From: a virus
DNA length: 36,788 nt
Strand: one strand, 5' to 3'
Virus record (IMG/VR): IMGVR_UViG_3300050821_011929
Coordinates: 1-36,788 of that record
The notes beneath the pieces were generated by a model. It saw only the letters and a list, made by a program, of their open reading frames with translations, was not told the DNA's origin and ran no database searches. Both the position numbers and the translations under genes were made by a program. Each line of letters starts with the position of its first letter. Position 1 is the stretch's first letter. This document shows, piece after piece, positions 30,154 to 36,788 of this stretch.

Positions 30154-30894
30154 ATGAATAATTTTTGTTTCGACATCGAAACGAGCCCCCTGGATTCCGA
30201 AACCCTGTCGCTGATCATCCCGCCCTTTAATGAAGAGGATGTGAAGACTGGCAACATGGGGGCTGATAAGCGGGCGGAAAAGATCGCAAAAGCCAGGACT
30301 GACCATGAACGCAATTTCTATCGGCGGGCGGCCCTGTCTGCTGTCACTGGCAAGGTGGTGGCAATCGGGATCATCGGGCCCAGCGAAATTGAAAAGCAGT
30401 TGATGATTGATCCCGATGAAAAGCTTTTGATTCGGGAATTTTTCGATTTCTTCAGTCAATCTGTCGCCTGGGCGGGTAGCCATTGGTTCGGGTTCAATAT
30501 CACCCTGTTTGATCTGCCCTTCCTGATTCGGCGGGCCTGGGCTCTGCAGATCCCGATTCCGAACGGGATCACTGAGGGCGGCAGATATCTATCGAACTGG
30601 TTCACTGATCTGATGGATATCTGGCGGGGAACCGATTTCCGCGGGGAAATGATCAGCCTGTCTGATCTAGCAGTGTTCCTGGGGTTGCCCGCTAAACAGG
30701 GTTCAGGGGCCCAGTTCAGTGAACTGCTACGGTATGAACCTGATAAGGCCCGGGCCTATCTGGAAAATGATTTGTGGCTAACCTGGCAGGTTGCCGATCG
30801 GCTCGGAGTGATGCGGAAAGCTACCCCGCAGAGAAAAGTAGTAGCTGATTCTAAAACTGATTCTAAACCCAAACCTTTGATCAGGTTCTGGTAA
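30154..30894 (+). CDS. 3'-5' exonuclease, DEDDy type
   Basis: This 246-residue protein has the DnaQ/RNase H-like exonuclease motifs: ExoI FDIETSP (D7, E9), ExoII WFGFNITLFDLPF (N115, D120) and ExoIII AYLENDLWLTWQVA (Y202, D206), the Y-x3-D of the DEDDy group, similar to the proofreading domain of PolB. The lack of a polymerase domain makes it a stand-alone nuclease. Next to the Sak4-like ATPase and SSB-like protein it probably trims DNA in recombination. Confidence 0.85.
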   Translation: MNNFCFDIETSPLDSETLSLIIPPFNEEDVKTGNMGADKRAEKIAKARTDHERNFYRRAALSAVTGKVVAIGIIGPSEIEKQLMIDPDEKLLIREFFDFFSQSVAWAGSHWFGFNITLFDLPFLIRRAWALQIPIPNGITEGGRYLSNWFTDLMDIWRGTDFRGEMISLSDLAVFLGLPAKQGSGAQFSELLRYEPDKARAYLENDLWLTWQVADRLGVMRKATPQRKVVADSKTDSKPKPLIRFW

Positions 30895-30935
30895 ACCCCC
30901 TGATCCCCTAGCAAACAAAAATCAATAGAATACTT

Positions 30936-31388
30936 ATGCCAACATACAAACAAAATGCGGCACCAGCAGTGCCTGAAGGTGAATACGATTTCACCGTGAA
31001 AAACGCTAAAGAAGAGACTAGCAAAAAGGGGAACGAAATGATCGTTCTTACTCTGCAAATCAAAGACGGGCCTATCGTCGTCGATAATTTGGTTTTCGAT
31101 GATGAGGGCAAAGCGATTTGGAAAATCGATGAATTCAGAATCGCAACTGGGGAAGTGATCAACAGCACTGAAGAAGTCGAATTCACTTCTGATCAGTGCC
31201 TGGGGCGAACAGGCAGATGCAGCCTGTACGTTGATGATTACGAAGGGCGGAAACGGAATAAGGTTGAACATTATCTGCCCCCGGGCACCACTCGGGCGGG
31301 CACTACTGCCGCGGCAGGGGCAAGTTCAGCAGGCACCAAAAAGGTAGGGTATAACGAACTGGGTGAACCCGATGACATCCCGTATTGA
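30936..31388 (+). CDS. SSB-like protein, DUF669-type
   Basis: This 150-residue protein has a beta-rich core (EGEYDFTVKNAKEETSKKGN, MIVLTLQIKDGPIVVDNLVF) followed by a flexible Ala/Ser/Thr/Gly stretch and an acidic end EPDDIPY. That end closely resembles the DDIPF tip of bacterial SSB, which docks partner proteins. The core matches phage DUF669-type single-strand-binding proteins that work with Sak-type annealing enzymes. The start has an AT-rich leader without a Shine-Dalgarno motif. Confidence 0.75.
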   Translation: MPTYKQNAAPAVPEGEYDFTVKNAKEETSKKGNEMIVLTLQIKDGPIVVDNLVFDDEGKAIWKIDEFRIATGEVINSTEEVEFTSDQCLGRTGRCSLYVDDYEGRKRNKVEHYLPPGTTRAGTTAAAGASSAGTKKVGYNELGEPDDIPY

Positions 31389-31443
31389 AAGGCGGATCGC
31401 TGCCAGAACCAACGGACAGATAGCAAAATCCTTATGCATACCT

Positions 31444-31728
31444 ATGCTTTCAACAACTCCAGAACACAATCAGGGAATCTGCGTATATTGCGACAACCCC
31501 GGGCAGTTTGGGTTGTTGCCCGCCCAAATCATGGATATCGAAAAATGGGGCAGGTTCGGTGATATCCTGATTAACGAATTAAACGGGCAGCCGTTGCAGG
31601 ATGCAGTAAACAAAGAACCTTTGCGGGCCTGGGCATCCAAAACAGTGCAGATCCTGATGCACCCGAATAAATTCCCAGTCAGTTGCGGGCCTAAAGGGAT
31701 TCACTGCAAGCGATCGGTGGCTGATTAG
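31444..31728 (+). CDS. Small Cys-containing early protein
   Basis: From ATG 31444 the product is 94 residues, with CVYCDNPGQFGLLP (CxxC) near the start and SCGPKGIHCKRS at the end, so four cysteines and a His could bind zinc. The frame is open to 31363, with an ATG at 31372 overlapping the SSB-like gene; the intervening codons look less protein-like. No family is recognised. The start is uncertain. Confidence 0.5.
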   Translation: MLSTTPEHNQGICVYCDNPGQFGLLPAQIMDIEKWGRFGDILINELNGQPLQDAVNKEPLRAWASKTVQILMHPNKFPVSCGPKGIHCKRSVAD

Positions 31729-31746
31729 TGACTAAGGGGGCACCCA

Positions 31747-32097
31747 GTGTTTACAGAGATTGAATGCAAGCTGATTGCCCTGGCTCTGGATAAGGCAGCG
31801 CACCCCGGGGAGATAGACAATAGCGCAGTGATGTTGTTGCGATCCTTACGAAACCGCGGGGTGACATCAGAAGAGTTAATAGGGGGCCTGGGCAACGGTC
31901 GATCTGGGCCCCCTATCTATTCCAGGCCCGATTTTGGCACCTGTGTTTTTCCCTGGGGCAAACATAAAGGCGAACAGTTAAAAGACATTTCCCCCAGCTA
32001 CTTGCTTTGGGCCCTGGATTGGATTTTCGAAACCGATGAGAAGGCAGAGAAATGGGCCAAACTTGCCGAACAAATTCAAGGGTTTTTACAGCAGTAA
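31747..32097 (+). CDS. DUF3820-like protein
   Basis: This 116-residue protein starts at GTG 31747. The C-terminal domain has FPWGKHKGEQLKDISPSYL, then LWALDW, matching the 'pFGkykG..l.dlp..YL.Wl' signature of DUF3820, seen in exodeoxyribonuclease X-like and phage proteins. The N-terminal helical half (ECKLIALALDKAAHPGEI) resembles a common add-on domain. It may assist the recombination nucleases. The role is inferred. Confidence 0.7.
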   Translation: MFTEIECKLIALALDKAAHPGEIDNSAVMLLRSLRNRGVTSEELIGGLGNGRSGPPIYSRPDFGTCVFPWGKHKGEQLKDISPSYLLWALDWIFETDEKAEKWAKLAEQIQGFLQQ

Positions 32098-32101
32098 AAT
32101 T

Positions 32102-32281
32102 ATGAACGAACTGAAGACTTTGCGGACGGAAAACAGATATCTGAAAAAGCTGATCAAAAAACTGATTAGCTTTCTGGAAAGCTGGATCGAAACGGCAAGC
32201 AGAGAGCAGGCAATGGTGCCCGGGCCCGCCACTGTTGAACTGCTGGAACAGGCAAAAAGGATCGGCACCCCCGATGCCTAA
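32102..32281 (+). CDS. Small coiled-coil protein
   Basis: This 59-residue protein has a leucine-rich heptad pattern (LKTLRTENRYLKKLIKKLIS) and an acidic/polar tail. It lies 4 bases after the DUF3820-like gene and its end overlaps the primase-helicase start by eight bases. It may be a coil partner of a neighbouring protein; nothing more can be said. Confidence 0.55.
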   Translation: MNELKTLRTENRYLKKLIKKLISFLESWIETASREQAMVPGPATVELLEQAKRIGTPDA

Positions 32282-34349
32282 ATACACCCAGAATCGCCCG
32301 CGGAATCCCAGCGGCAAAGGATTACTGCCTCAACGCACCCTGGACTATTTGGCGCATGGGGCAGGCAAAGGAAATCGGAACCCTGAACTGTATCATGCAG
32401 CCCAGCAGTTCAGGGATGCTGGCTATTCGCAGGCTGAAGCTGAACCCAGGCTGATCGCCAGGGGCATGGCTGATGGGCTCTCAGAGGCTGAATGCCGAAA
32501 GACGATTGACAGTGGCTATGATGGGCCTGTCCGCCAGCCTGCGGGCAATCCTGGGGGCAACGGCAACGGCAGCCATACAAAGGTGGCCCCAGGCCCGCGG
32601 CCCGCACCTTCAAGCAACCCCGCGGGATCGGCCGCGGGATCGGCCGCGGGATCCAATGCCCGCACCTTGCCCGATCCGATCCAGGGCGGGTTCGGGATCA
32701 TCCTAGGGGCCTGTTTCCTGCCCGGGGAATATGTCAGCCTGTCAGGGATCATTCTTGATGCGGGCGGGTTGCGTCGCCCGGGTGGCGGGGAAGTCTTATC
32801 GGTTGAACGGTGGCAGCAACGGACTGCCCAAAAATCGATCGACCAAATCTATCGGGATCCTGACGGGCTCTATATTCGAATCAATCCGATGTGCCCAGGC
32901 GGCAAAACCGATAAGGATGTAACAGCCTTTCGGCATGTTCTAGTTGAATTCGATTTGGATTCCAACGGAAAACGGATCCCGAAAATCAGTCAGTACAATG
33001 CCCTGATCGATTCGGGCCTGCCTATCAGTGTCATTCTGGATTCGGGGGATAAATCCATTCATGGCTGGGTGCGGATTGATGCCGCGGATTTCGACGAATT
33101 CAAGGCTAGGCGGGAAATCGTTTGGGACAAGTTTGCTGCCTGGGATCTGGACGTTAAGAACAAAAATCCCTCGAGGTACTCCCGTTGCCCGGGTGTCCCG
33201 CGGAATCTTTACGATGAACAGGGCAACCAATACGGGATCGGGCGGCAGGAACTGTTAGCTGTCAGTGTCGGGCCTGCAAGCTGGGCGGAATATGAACGGG
33301 GGCAAGCCAGCAGTGAACGGGATGAACTGATCAAAATCCTGACACCGATTCAGGTTGAAGATTTGCCCGAACACCCCCCAGCCCAATTGATCAGGGGGGT
33401 GTTGTATCAGGGCGGCAGACTATCGTTTTCGGGTGGTAGCAAAATGTTCAAAAGCTGGAACCTGTTGCACTGCCTGTTTTGCCTTGCCAACGGGTTGCCC
33501 TATCTGGGTTTCGATTGCTTGAAAATCCCAGTGGTTAATTTCGATTTCGAATTGATCAGGTACGATCTGCGGCAACGACTGCAGTTGATCGCCAACGTTT
33601 ACAAGCTGGCTAACCCGTTCGGCCTGATGCGAATGGTGCCATTACGCGGGCAGTTCGTCGATTTCGGCCTGGAACTGGTGCAGGAAGTGATTTACGAAAT
33701 CCTCTATTCGAACACGTTCGGGGCATTTTCGATCGATCCGATTTATAAAGCCCTGACGGGGTATGACGAAAATTCGAATTCGGATATTGCAAAGGTGTTG
33801 CGGCCCTTCGATCGGCTGACCACAGAGGCAGCGGCAGCCTTCCTTTACACTCAGCACTTCAGCAAAGGCAATCAGGCGGCAAAGGATCCTTTGGACCGAA
33901 TGGCGGGTGGCGGATCGTTCGGGCGGGATCCCGACACCCTCATCATGTTCACTGCCCATCGTGAAAGCGAATGTTTCACGGTGAACATCGTGCAGCGATC
34001 ATTCGCACCCGTTGAACCCTTTGTGGTTCGTCGGGTGTTCCCTGTCTTCGTTCGGGATGATGCCCTTGATCCTGAAGATTTAAAGCCAATCAAAAACGCT
34101 GGGCGGCCCGGGGGCTCGGTGATCGATGAAAAGATAATGGTGGCAGTGTCTGCCGCGGAAAACACAGGGGGCATCGGGTTCACTGATCTGCTGAAAGCCA
34201 CCCAGGCAGCCAAAACCACGTTTAAACGCAGGCTCAAATATCTGAAAGATCGGGGGGAAATCATCCTGATCGTTCCTACCCAGTTGTATCAACTGAGCCC
34301 ACGCAATGCTGCAAAATGGAATCAACCCAGCCCACAACCCAGCCCATAG
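32274..34349 (+). CDS. Primase-helicase, RepA-like
   Basis: This 691-residue replication protein has three parts. A PriCT-like helical start has LYHAAQQFRDAGYSQAEAEP. After a Ser/Gly/Ala linker, a primase-like region (residues ~140-345) shows FDLDSN, SVILDSGDKSIHGWVRID and RYSRCPGVPRN. A RepA/AAA_25-type helicase (~370-600) has the P-loop SGGSKMFKSW, where the usual second Gly of GK[ST] is Phe, and a Walker B-like GAFSIDPIYK. A winged-helix-like end (FTDLLKATQAAKTTFKRRLK) follows. It probably starts phage DNA replication. Confidence 0.85.
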   Translation: MPKYTQNRPRNPSGKGLLPQRTLDYLAHGAGKGNRNPELYHAAQQFRDAGYSQAEAEPRLIARGMADGLSEAECRKTIDSGYDGPVRQPAGNPGGNGNGSHTKVAPGPRPAPSSNPAGSAAGSAAGSNARTLPDPIQGGFGIILGACFLPGEYVSLSGIILDAGGLRRPGGGEVLSVERWQQRTAQKSIDQIYRDPDGLYIRINPMCPGGKTDKDVTAFRHVLVEFDLDSNGKRIPKISQYNALIDSGLPISVILDSGDKSIHGWVRIDAADFDEFKARREIVWDKFAAWDLDVKNKNPSRYSRCPGVPRNLYDEQGNQYGIGRQELLAVSVGPASWAEYERGQASSERDELIKILTPIQVEDLPEHPPAQLIRGVLYQGGRLSFSGGSKMFKSWNLLHCLFCLANGLPYLGFDCLKIPVVNFDFELIRYDLRQRLQLIANVYKLANPFGLMRMVPLRGQFVDFGLELVQEVIYEILYSNTFGAFSIDPIYKALTGYDENSNSDIAKVLRPFDRLTTEAAAAFLYTQHFSKGNQAAKDPLDRMAGGGSFGRDPDTLIMFTAHRESECFTVNIVQRSFAPVEPFVVRRVFPVFVRDDALDPEDLKPIKNAGRPGGSVIDEKIMVAVSAAENTGGIGFTDLLKATQAAKTTFKRRLKYLKDRGEIILIVPTQLYQLSPRNAAKWNQPSPQPSP
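32622..32655 (+). repeat. 12-bp in-frame repeat in primase linker
   Basis: GGATCGGCCGCG is repeated about 2.8 times and encodes repeats of GSAA in the flexible linker between PriCT and primase regions. Confidence 0.8.
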
Positions 34350-34366
34350 GACAGCCCACAGGCCCA
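34328..34366 (+). repeat. CAGCCCA repeats, 12-bp spacing
   Basis: CAGCCCA starts at 34328, 34340 and 34352, exactly 12 bases apart, and a degenerate copy follows near 34360. The first copies encode the terminal PSPQPSP of the primase-helicase and the rest lie beyond the stop. Confidence 0.75.
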
Positions 34367-34576
34367 CTCTGTTATTTTGTTTATGGGCCCTGTCATTTGT
34401 GGGCCTTAACAGCCTTTGGATCTATTAGGGCTGGGCCCATCCACCACACCCCTAAAGGGGTGGTGGGCCCTGTGGGCCCTAAAGGGACAAGGCGGATTTT
34501 TGGGTTCCCCGCCCGCCAAATGTCCGAACCCCTTTAACTTCCTGAAAAAGAAAAAGAAAAAGAAAAGAAAAACGGT
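34350..34576. other. Intergenic region with hairpin and purine tract
   Basis: No gene is seen. Near its centre CACCACACCCC-TAAA-GGGGTGGTG (34441-34466) forms a hairpin with a small bulge, possibly a terminator for the upstream operon, but no T-run follows. GGGCCCTGT...GGGCC motifs occur around 34385 and 34466. A polypurine tract of repeated AAAAAG (34543-34570) directly precedes the vWA gene. Confidence 0.45.
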
Positions 34577-35299
34577 ATGCCAACCTATACTCAGAAAGAA
34601 AAACTAAAGGGAACCGATCCTGCACGTTCCCAGCGGAAATATGTGCAATCCAAGCTGAACCCGATCGGGCAAGCCCTGGAAGCGTTCAGCCCCCTGGAAT
34701 TAGGGTTTACCCTGGACTGTTCCGAATCGATGCAGGGGATTTGGGATGTTGCGGTGCGGGGGTTTAACATGCTGCTATCCACGCAACCCCGCACCCCGGG
34801 TGTTGATGCCCGTTTCAGTTCATCCCTGTTCAACGGGATAGTGAAACCGATTCATACTCGAACCCCGCTGGCATTGGTTGAACCCCTGGATCCCGCGGCC
34901 CATCGGCCTAATGGCGCAACAGCCATTCTGGATGCCATCGGCAAAATGTGTCAGGTGATCGGCAAAGCGTATGATGAGGCAGAGGGTGCGGTTAAACCCC
35001 GGGTGCTGATCGCCATCCTGACGGATGGGAACGAAAACAGTTCAATCCATTTCACGGTGGATCAGATTTTCAGAGAAGTGCATTTTCGCAGGCTGGCTTG
35101 CAACTGGCAATTTCTCTACTTTTGCGCCAATGAGGGCGGGGTTGCCTACGGATTGAAACTGGGGATCCAGAAAACGAACATCAAAACCTTTGATGCCGAT
35201 CCCGCGGGCATTGCCATTCTGATGGGCAGGGTGGCTGCCGCAATGTCAGCCTACGCTTTGGGCGATCGAAATTTTCAACGGTTTTTGCTGCCCGGATGA
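34577..35299 (+). CDS. vWA-domain protein
   Basis: This 240-residue protein is a von Willebrand factor A domain, a Rossmann-like metal-binding fold for protein contacts. The MIDAS residues are visible: DCSES (47-51), Thr in NGATAILDA (T115) and Asp in AILTDGNENS (D150). The N-terminal ~40 residues are basic (KEKLKGTDPARSQRKYVQSK). Such proteins occur in phages and in conflict or chaperone systems; the target is unknown. No MoxR-type AAA partner is present. The start follows an A/G-rich tract. Confidence 0.85.
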   Translation: MPTYTQKEKLKGTDPARSQRKYVQSKLNPIGQALEAFSPLELGFTLDCSESMQGIWDVAVRGFNMLLSTQPRTPGVDARFSSSLFNGIVKPIHTRTPLALVEPLDPAAHRPNGATAILDAIGKMCQVIGKAYDEAEGAVKPRVLIAILTDGNENSSIHFTVDQIFREVHFRRLACNWQFLYFCANEGGVAYGLKLGIQKTNIKTFDADPAGIAILMGRVAAAMSAYALGDRNFQRFLLPG

Positions 35300-35306
35300 T
35301 CTCCCG

Positions 35307-35543
35307 ATGAAACATCTCTTGACTGCTCGGGAGGGCATCAACCCTCACAAAACGCCTGTTATCGTTGATGAAGAGGTAGGCAAAAAACTGGTGCAGGCAG
35401 CCAGGGAACGTTGCCCGATGGTTCGATTATCGGAAACCGAAAAGTTCAAGCAGGCAACCCCGCAGGATCGCAGGTTGATGGTGATCGTTAGTCGGGCCCG
35501 CCGATCGCGAAACCTCAAATACATTCTTGATCCCGATGAATAA
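35307..35543 (+). CDS. Small basic hypothetical protein
   Basis: This 78-residue protein contains VIVDEEVGKKLVQAARERCP and a basic end ARRSRNLKYILDPDE. No family match. It sits 7 bases after the vWA gene and overlaps the next start by eight bases, so it belongs to the same transcript. Confidence 0.5.
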   Translation: MKHLLTAREGINPHKTPVIVDEEVGKKLVQAARERCPMVRLSETEKFKQATPQDRRLMVIVSRARRSRNLKYILDPDE

Positions 35544-35763
35544 AGACATCACAGGAAAAATTCAGCGGATCAAAAATTCGATCAAATCCGTTTGTGATTG
35601 CCTGGGCAGGGATGATCCAATTCAGGCAATGGCATTGACGGTGGAAATGGGCGGGCACTGCCGCAGGCTGGCAAACGATTTCCAGAAAGTGATCTGGGAT
35701 CGGACAGGTGGAAAGCCCGAATCATCCCAGGCTCAAATCACCCCGGCAGATCAGCACAGTTAA
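35536..35763 (+). CDS. Small helical hypothetical protein
   Basis: This 75-residue protein (MNKDITGKIQRIKNSIKSVC...) is helical with CDCLGRDD and MGGHCRRLAND segments. Cys and His residues might bind metal. A TTG three codons earlier (35527) is ignored. It is the last plus-strand gene before the convergent terminator. Confidence 0.5.
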   Translation: MNKDITGKIQRIKNSIKSVCDCLGRDDPIQAMALTVEMGGHCRRLANDFQKVIWDRTGGKPESSQAQITPADQHS

Positions 35764-35777
35764 GCCAGGATCGCGTT

Positions 35778-35815
35778 TGATCGCTGCCGCGGCTCAATGT
35801 GGCGGGCAGCGATCA
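35778..35815. terminator. Convergent terminator hairpin
   Basis: TGATCGCTGCC (35778-35788) and GGCAGCGATCA (35805-35815) are perfect 11-base arms with a 16-base loop, located between the last plus-strand gene and the first minus-strand gene. It would block transcription in both directions. Confidence 0.7.
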
Positions 35816-35835
35816 CAGGGGCCTTAAATCGGCTG

Positions 35836-35970
35836 TTAGTGGCCAGTGGCGGCCCAGAATGCCGCGGCAATCGTGATCAGATAGAAGAGGGCGGCAATCC
35901 CGCAGATGATCACACCCAAACAGTATTCCCACCATCGGGGCTTGTGATTGCCTCGTTTCCGCTTTCGCAT
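35836..35970 (-). CDS. 44-residue single-span membrane protein, holin-like candidate
   Basis: The reverse strand encodes a very basic start (MRKRKRGNHKPRWWEY) followed by one hydrophobic span (GVIICGIAALFYLITIAAAF) and a short TGH end. It overlaps the end of the Cys-rich peptide gene. The N-terminal charge and single span are compatible with a small pinholin-like or spanin-associated protein beside the putative lytic protein. That role is inferred. Confidence 0.6.
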   Translation of the reverse strand: MRKRKRGNHKPRWWEYCLGVIICGIAALFYLITIAAAFWAATGH

Positions 35971-36053
35971 CCCCTGTTCATGTCCCAGTGGAATAAATCA
36001 GGGCGGCAATAGAGGCAATCGCAGGGTTCATCGGGTTCATCGGGTTCAGGCAT
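35910..36053 (-). CDS. Small acidic Cys-rich peptide
   Basis: The reverse strand encodes 47 residues beginning MPEPDEPDEPCDCLYCRPD with a CxCxxC group and another Cys later. The ATG overlaps the preceding gene's stop. An EPD repeat is encoded by GAACCCGAT duplicated. It may bind zinc. The function is unknown. Confidence 0.5.
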   Translation of the reverse strand: MPEPDEPDEPCDCLYCRPDLFHWDMNRGCESGNEAITSPDGGNTVWV

Positions 36054-36723
36054 TTTTCCCAGTGGCATAATCCCACCCTTTGATTTCCAGAAATTGCCCT
36101 GTCAGGGTGTCAGTGCAGGCCCAGGTGCAGATTGCGTTATCTTTCAGGCCCAATTGTGTTGCCAGGTTATAGGTCATGTCACCCGGGCGATTCAGGTTTG
36201 CATTCGGGCCCAAATCGACTAGCCACACTTTGCCAACATATCGGCCTGTCAGGTGGCACCAGATACCAAACAGGTATCGACGGGCTTTCACATCAGCAAC
36301 TGCCTGCGATTTGGAACCGCTCACAGGCACAATGGTTGCCTCATAAATCGGAATCGGGATCGATAGCCCGCAAAGGGTTTCATTGTGGCAATCGTCGCCA
36401 AATGCACCCAGCAAATCGTGTCCTTTAGAGTCAACATCCCCGGTGTCATCGCTGCCCGATGGGTTGCGTCCAAACCATGTGAATCCCCCGGTGATGCTGA
36501 ACGGCTGGGCAGGGATTGCCAGGATCCCCGTAGGCACCTGTGGCAGTAACGGAATCAGCGGGGTGATGATCCCCGGGCTGGGCAGTAAACGTAAAACGGG
36601 AACTGTAACGTTGCCCTTTTCATCGATATCAAAAACGGCGTTCGGTGGTGCGGAAAGGCCCTGACTCGGCAGCCATGCAATCACTGCCGTTTTCAGATCA
36701 TCGGAGTCTAGAACGATTTTCAT
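36046..36723 (-). CDS. Double-psi beta-barrel-like protein, possible lytic enzyme
   Basis: This 225-residue protein has an N-terminal beta/proline-rich part and a C-terminal region resembling RlpA/DPBB domains. Pointers are ITGGFTWFGRN followed by an acidic SGSDDTGDVDSKG, CGLSIPIPI at the position of the conserved 'LP', GKVWLVDLGPNAN at the position of 'V.DVGP', and DMTYNLATQLGL at that of 'iDLS.a.A..LG'. Some phages use DPBB-type proteins as cell-wall enzymes. The location with a small membrane gene supports a lysis cassette, though catalytic residues are not identified and a tail-associated role is possible. Confidence 0.55.
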   Translation of the reverse strand: MKIVLDSDDLKTAVIAWLPSQGLSAPPNAVFDIDEKGNVTVPVLRLLPSPGIITPLIPLLPQVPTGILAIPAQPFSITGGFTWFGRNPSGSDDTGDVDSKGHDLLGAFGDDCHNETLCGLSIPIPIYEATIVPVSGSKSQAVADVKARRYLFGIWCHLTGRYVGKVWLVDLGPNANLNRPGDMTYNLATQLGLKDNAICTWACTDTLTGQFLEIKGWDYATGKNA

Positions 36724-36788
36724 TAGCTTTAGTTTTTCGGGATAGCCAAAACAGGGGAGGCAACGGGTGCCGCTATGATCGGAACAAA
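36724..36788. other. Right end, upstream of minus-strand cassette
   Basis: These 65 bases precede the minus-strand gene start and contain no gene. They should carry its promoter, whose -10 and -35 boxes cannot be assigned. If the genome is circular, this joins position 1. No terminal repeat with the left end was seen. Confidence 0.4.

Noticed and set aside
35797-36012. Plus-strand 71-codon ORF opposite the small lysis-like genes
   Set aside because: The minus-strand overlapping peptides have better starts, coupling and a clear membrane span.
1-36788. Diversity-generating retroelement around the fibre gene
   Set aside because: No reverse transcriptase and no template/variable repeat pair was seen; the fibre repeats are ordinary tandem duplications.
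1-36788. Insertion sequences or rRNA genes
   Set aside because: No transposase-like protein, terminal inverted repeats or rRNA sequence is recognisable.
1-36788. Terminal direct repeat indicating a circular assembly
   Set aside because: The first and last bases share no overlap; circularity cannot be decided from the window.

Overview
The window reads as a nearly complete genome of a temperate, long-tailed (siphovirus-type) phage or prophage. It has a full head-and-tail assembly line in canonical order, an integrase, a recombination and replication block, and no recognisable bacterial housekeeping gene. The host is not proven. The virtual absence of Shine-Dalgarno sequences before genes, the style of the integrase and the moderately high GC composition would fit Planctomycetota or a neighbouring phylum. 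That is inference only.

Layout. (1) 1-18329, plus strand, structural module: small terminase-like protein, two tiny membrane peptides, GpA-type large terminase, GpB-type portal, S49 capsid protease, coiled-coil scaffold-like protein, major capsid protein, connector and tail-completion proteins, tail-tube candidate, tail assembly chaperone with a -1 frameshift product, tape measure, tail-tip proteins and a repeat-containing tail fibre. (2) 18399-21810, minus strand: ParB-like protein, Cys-rich phage protein, DUF7694-like protein, and a protein resembling the anti-CRISPR AcrVA2 family. (3) 21811-25190, plus strand: integrase with a small helix-turn-helix partner, then three small cargo (moron-like) units. 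The integrase and all three units are preceded by the same ~46-bp promoter-like module, which seems to give leaderless mRNAs. Each moron unit ends in a strong hairpin terminator. (4) 25364-26743: two related small proteins in opposite orientation around a minus-strand coiled-coil membrane protein. (5) 27117-35763, plus strand, early DNA module: a paralogue of the helix-turn-helix protein, VRR-NUC nuclease, Sak4-like ATPase, DEDDy exonuclease, SSB-like protein, DUF3820-like protein, primase-helicase and a vWA-domain protein. (6) 35836-36723, minus strand: a probable lysis-type cassette of a double-psi-barrel-like protein, a Cys-rich peptide and a one-span membrane protein, separated from module 5 by a perfect-stem convergent terminator.

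How it fits together. Integrase and its HTH partner handle lysogeny. The cargo genes sharing the integrase promoter are probably expressed in the lysogen. The Sak4/exonuclease/SSB trio plus primase-helicase copy and recombine the DNA. Terminase packages it into a protease-matured HK97-type head, joined to a tail whose length is set by the 873-residue tape measure. The strongest new observations are the A AAA AAC slippery site that makes a G-GT type tail chaperone fusion ending exactly on the tape-measure start, the four-copy leaderless promoter module, 11-bp phased iterons upstream of the early operon, the AcrVA2-like gene, and an unusual number of tiny membrane proteins below normal annotation size.
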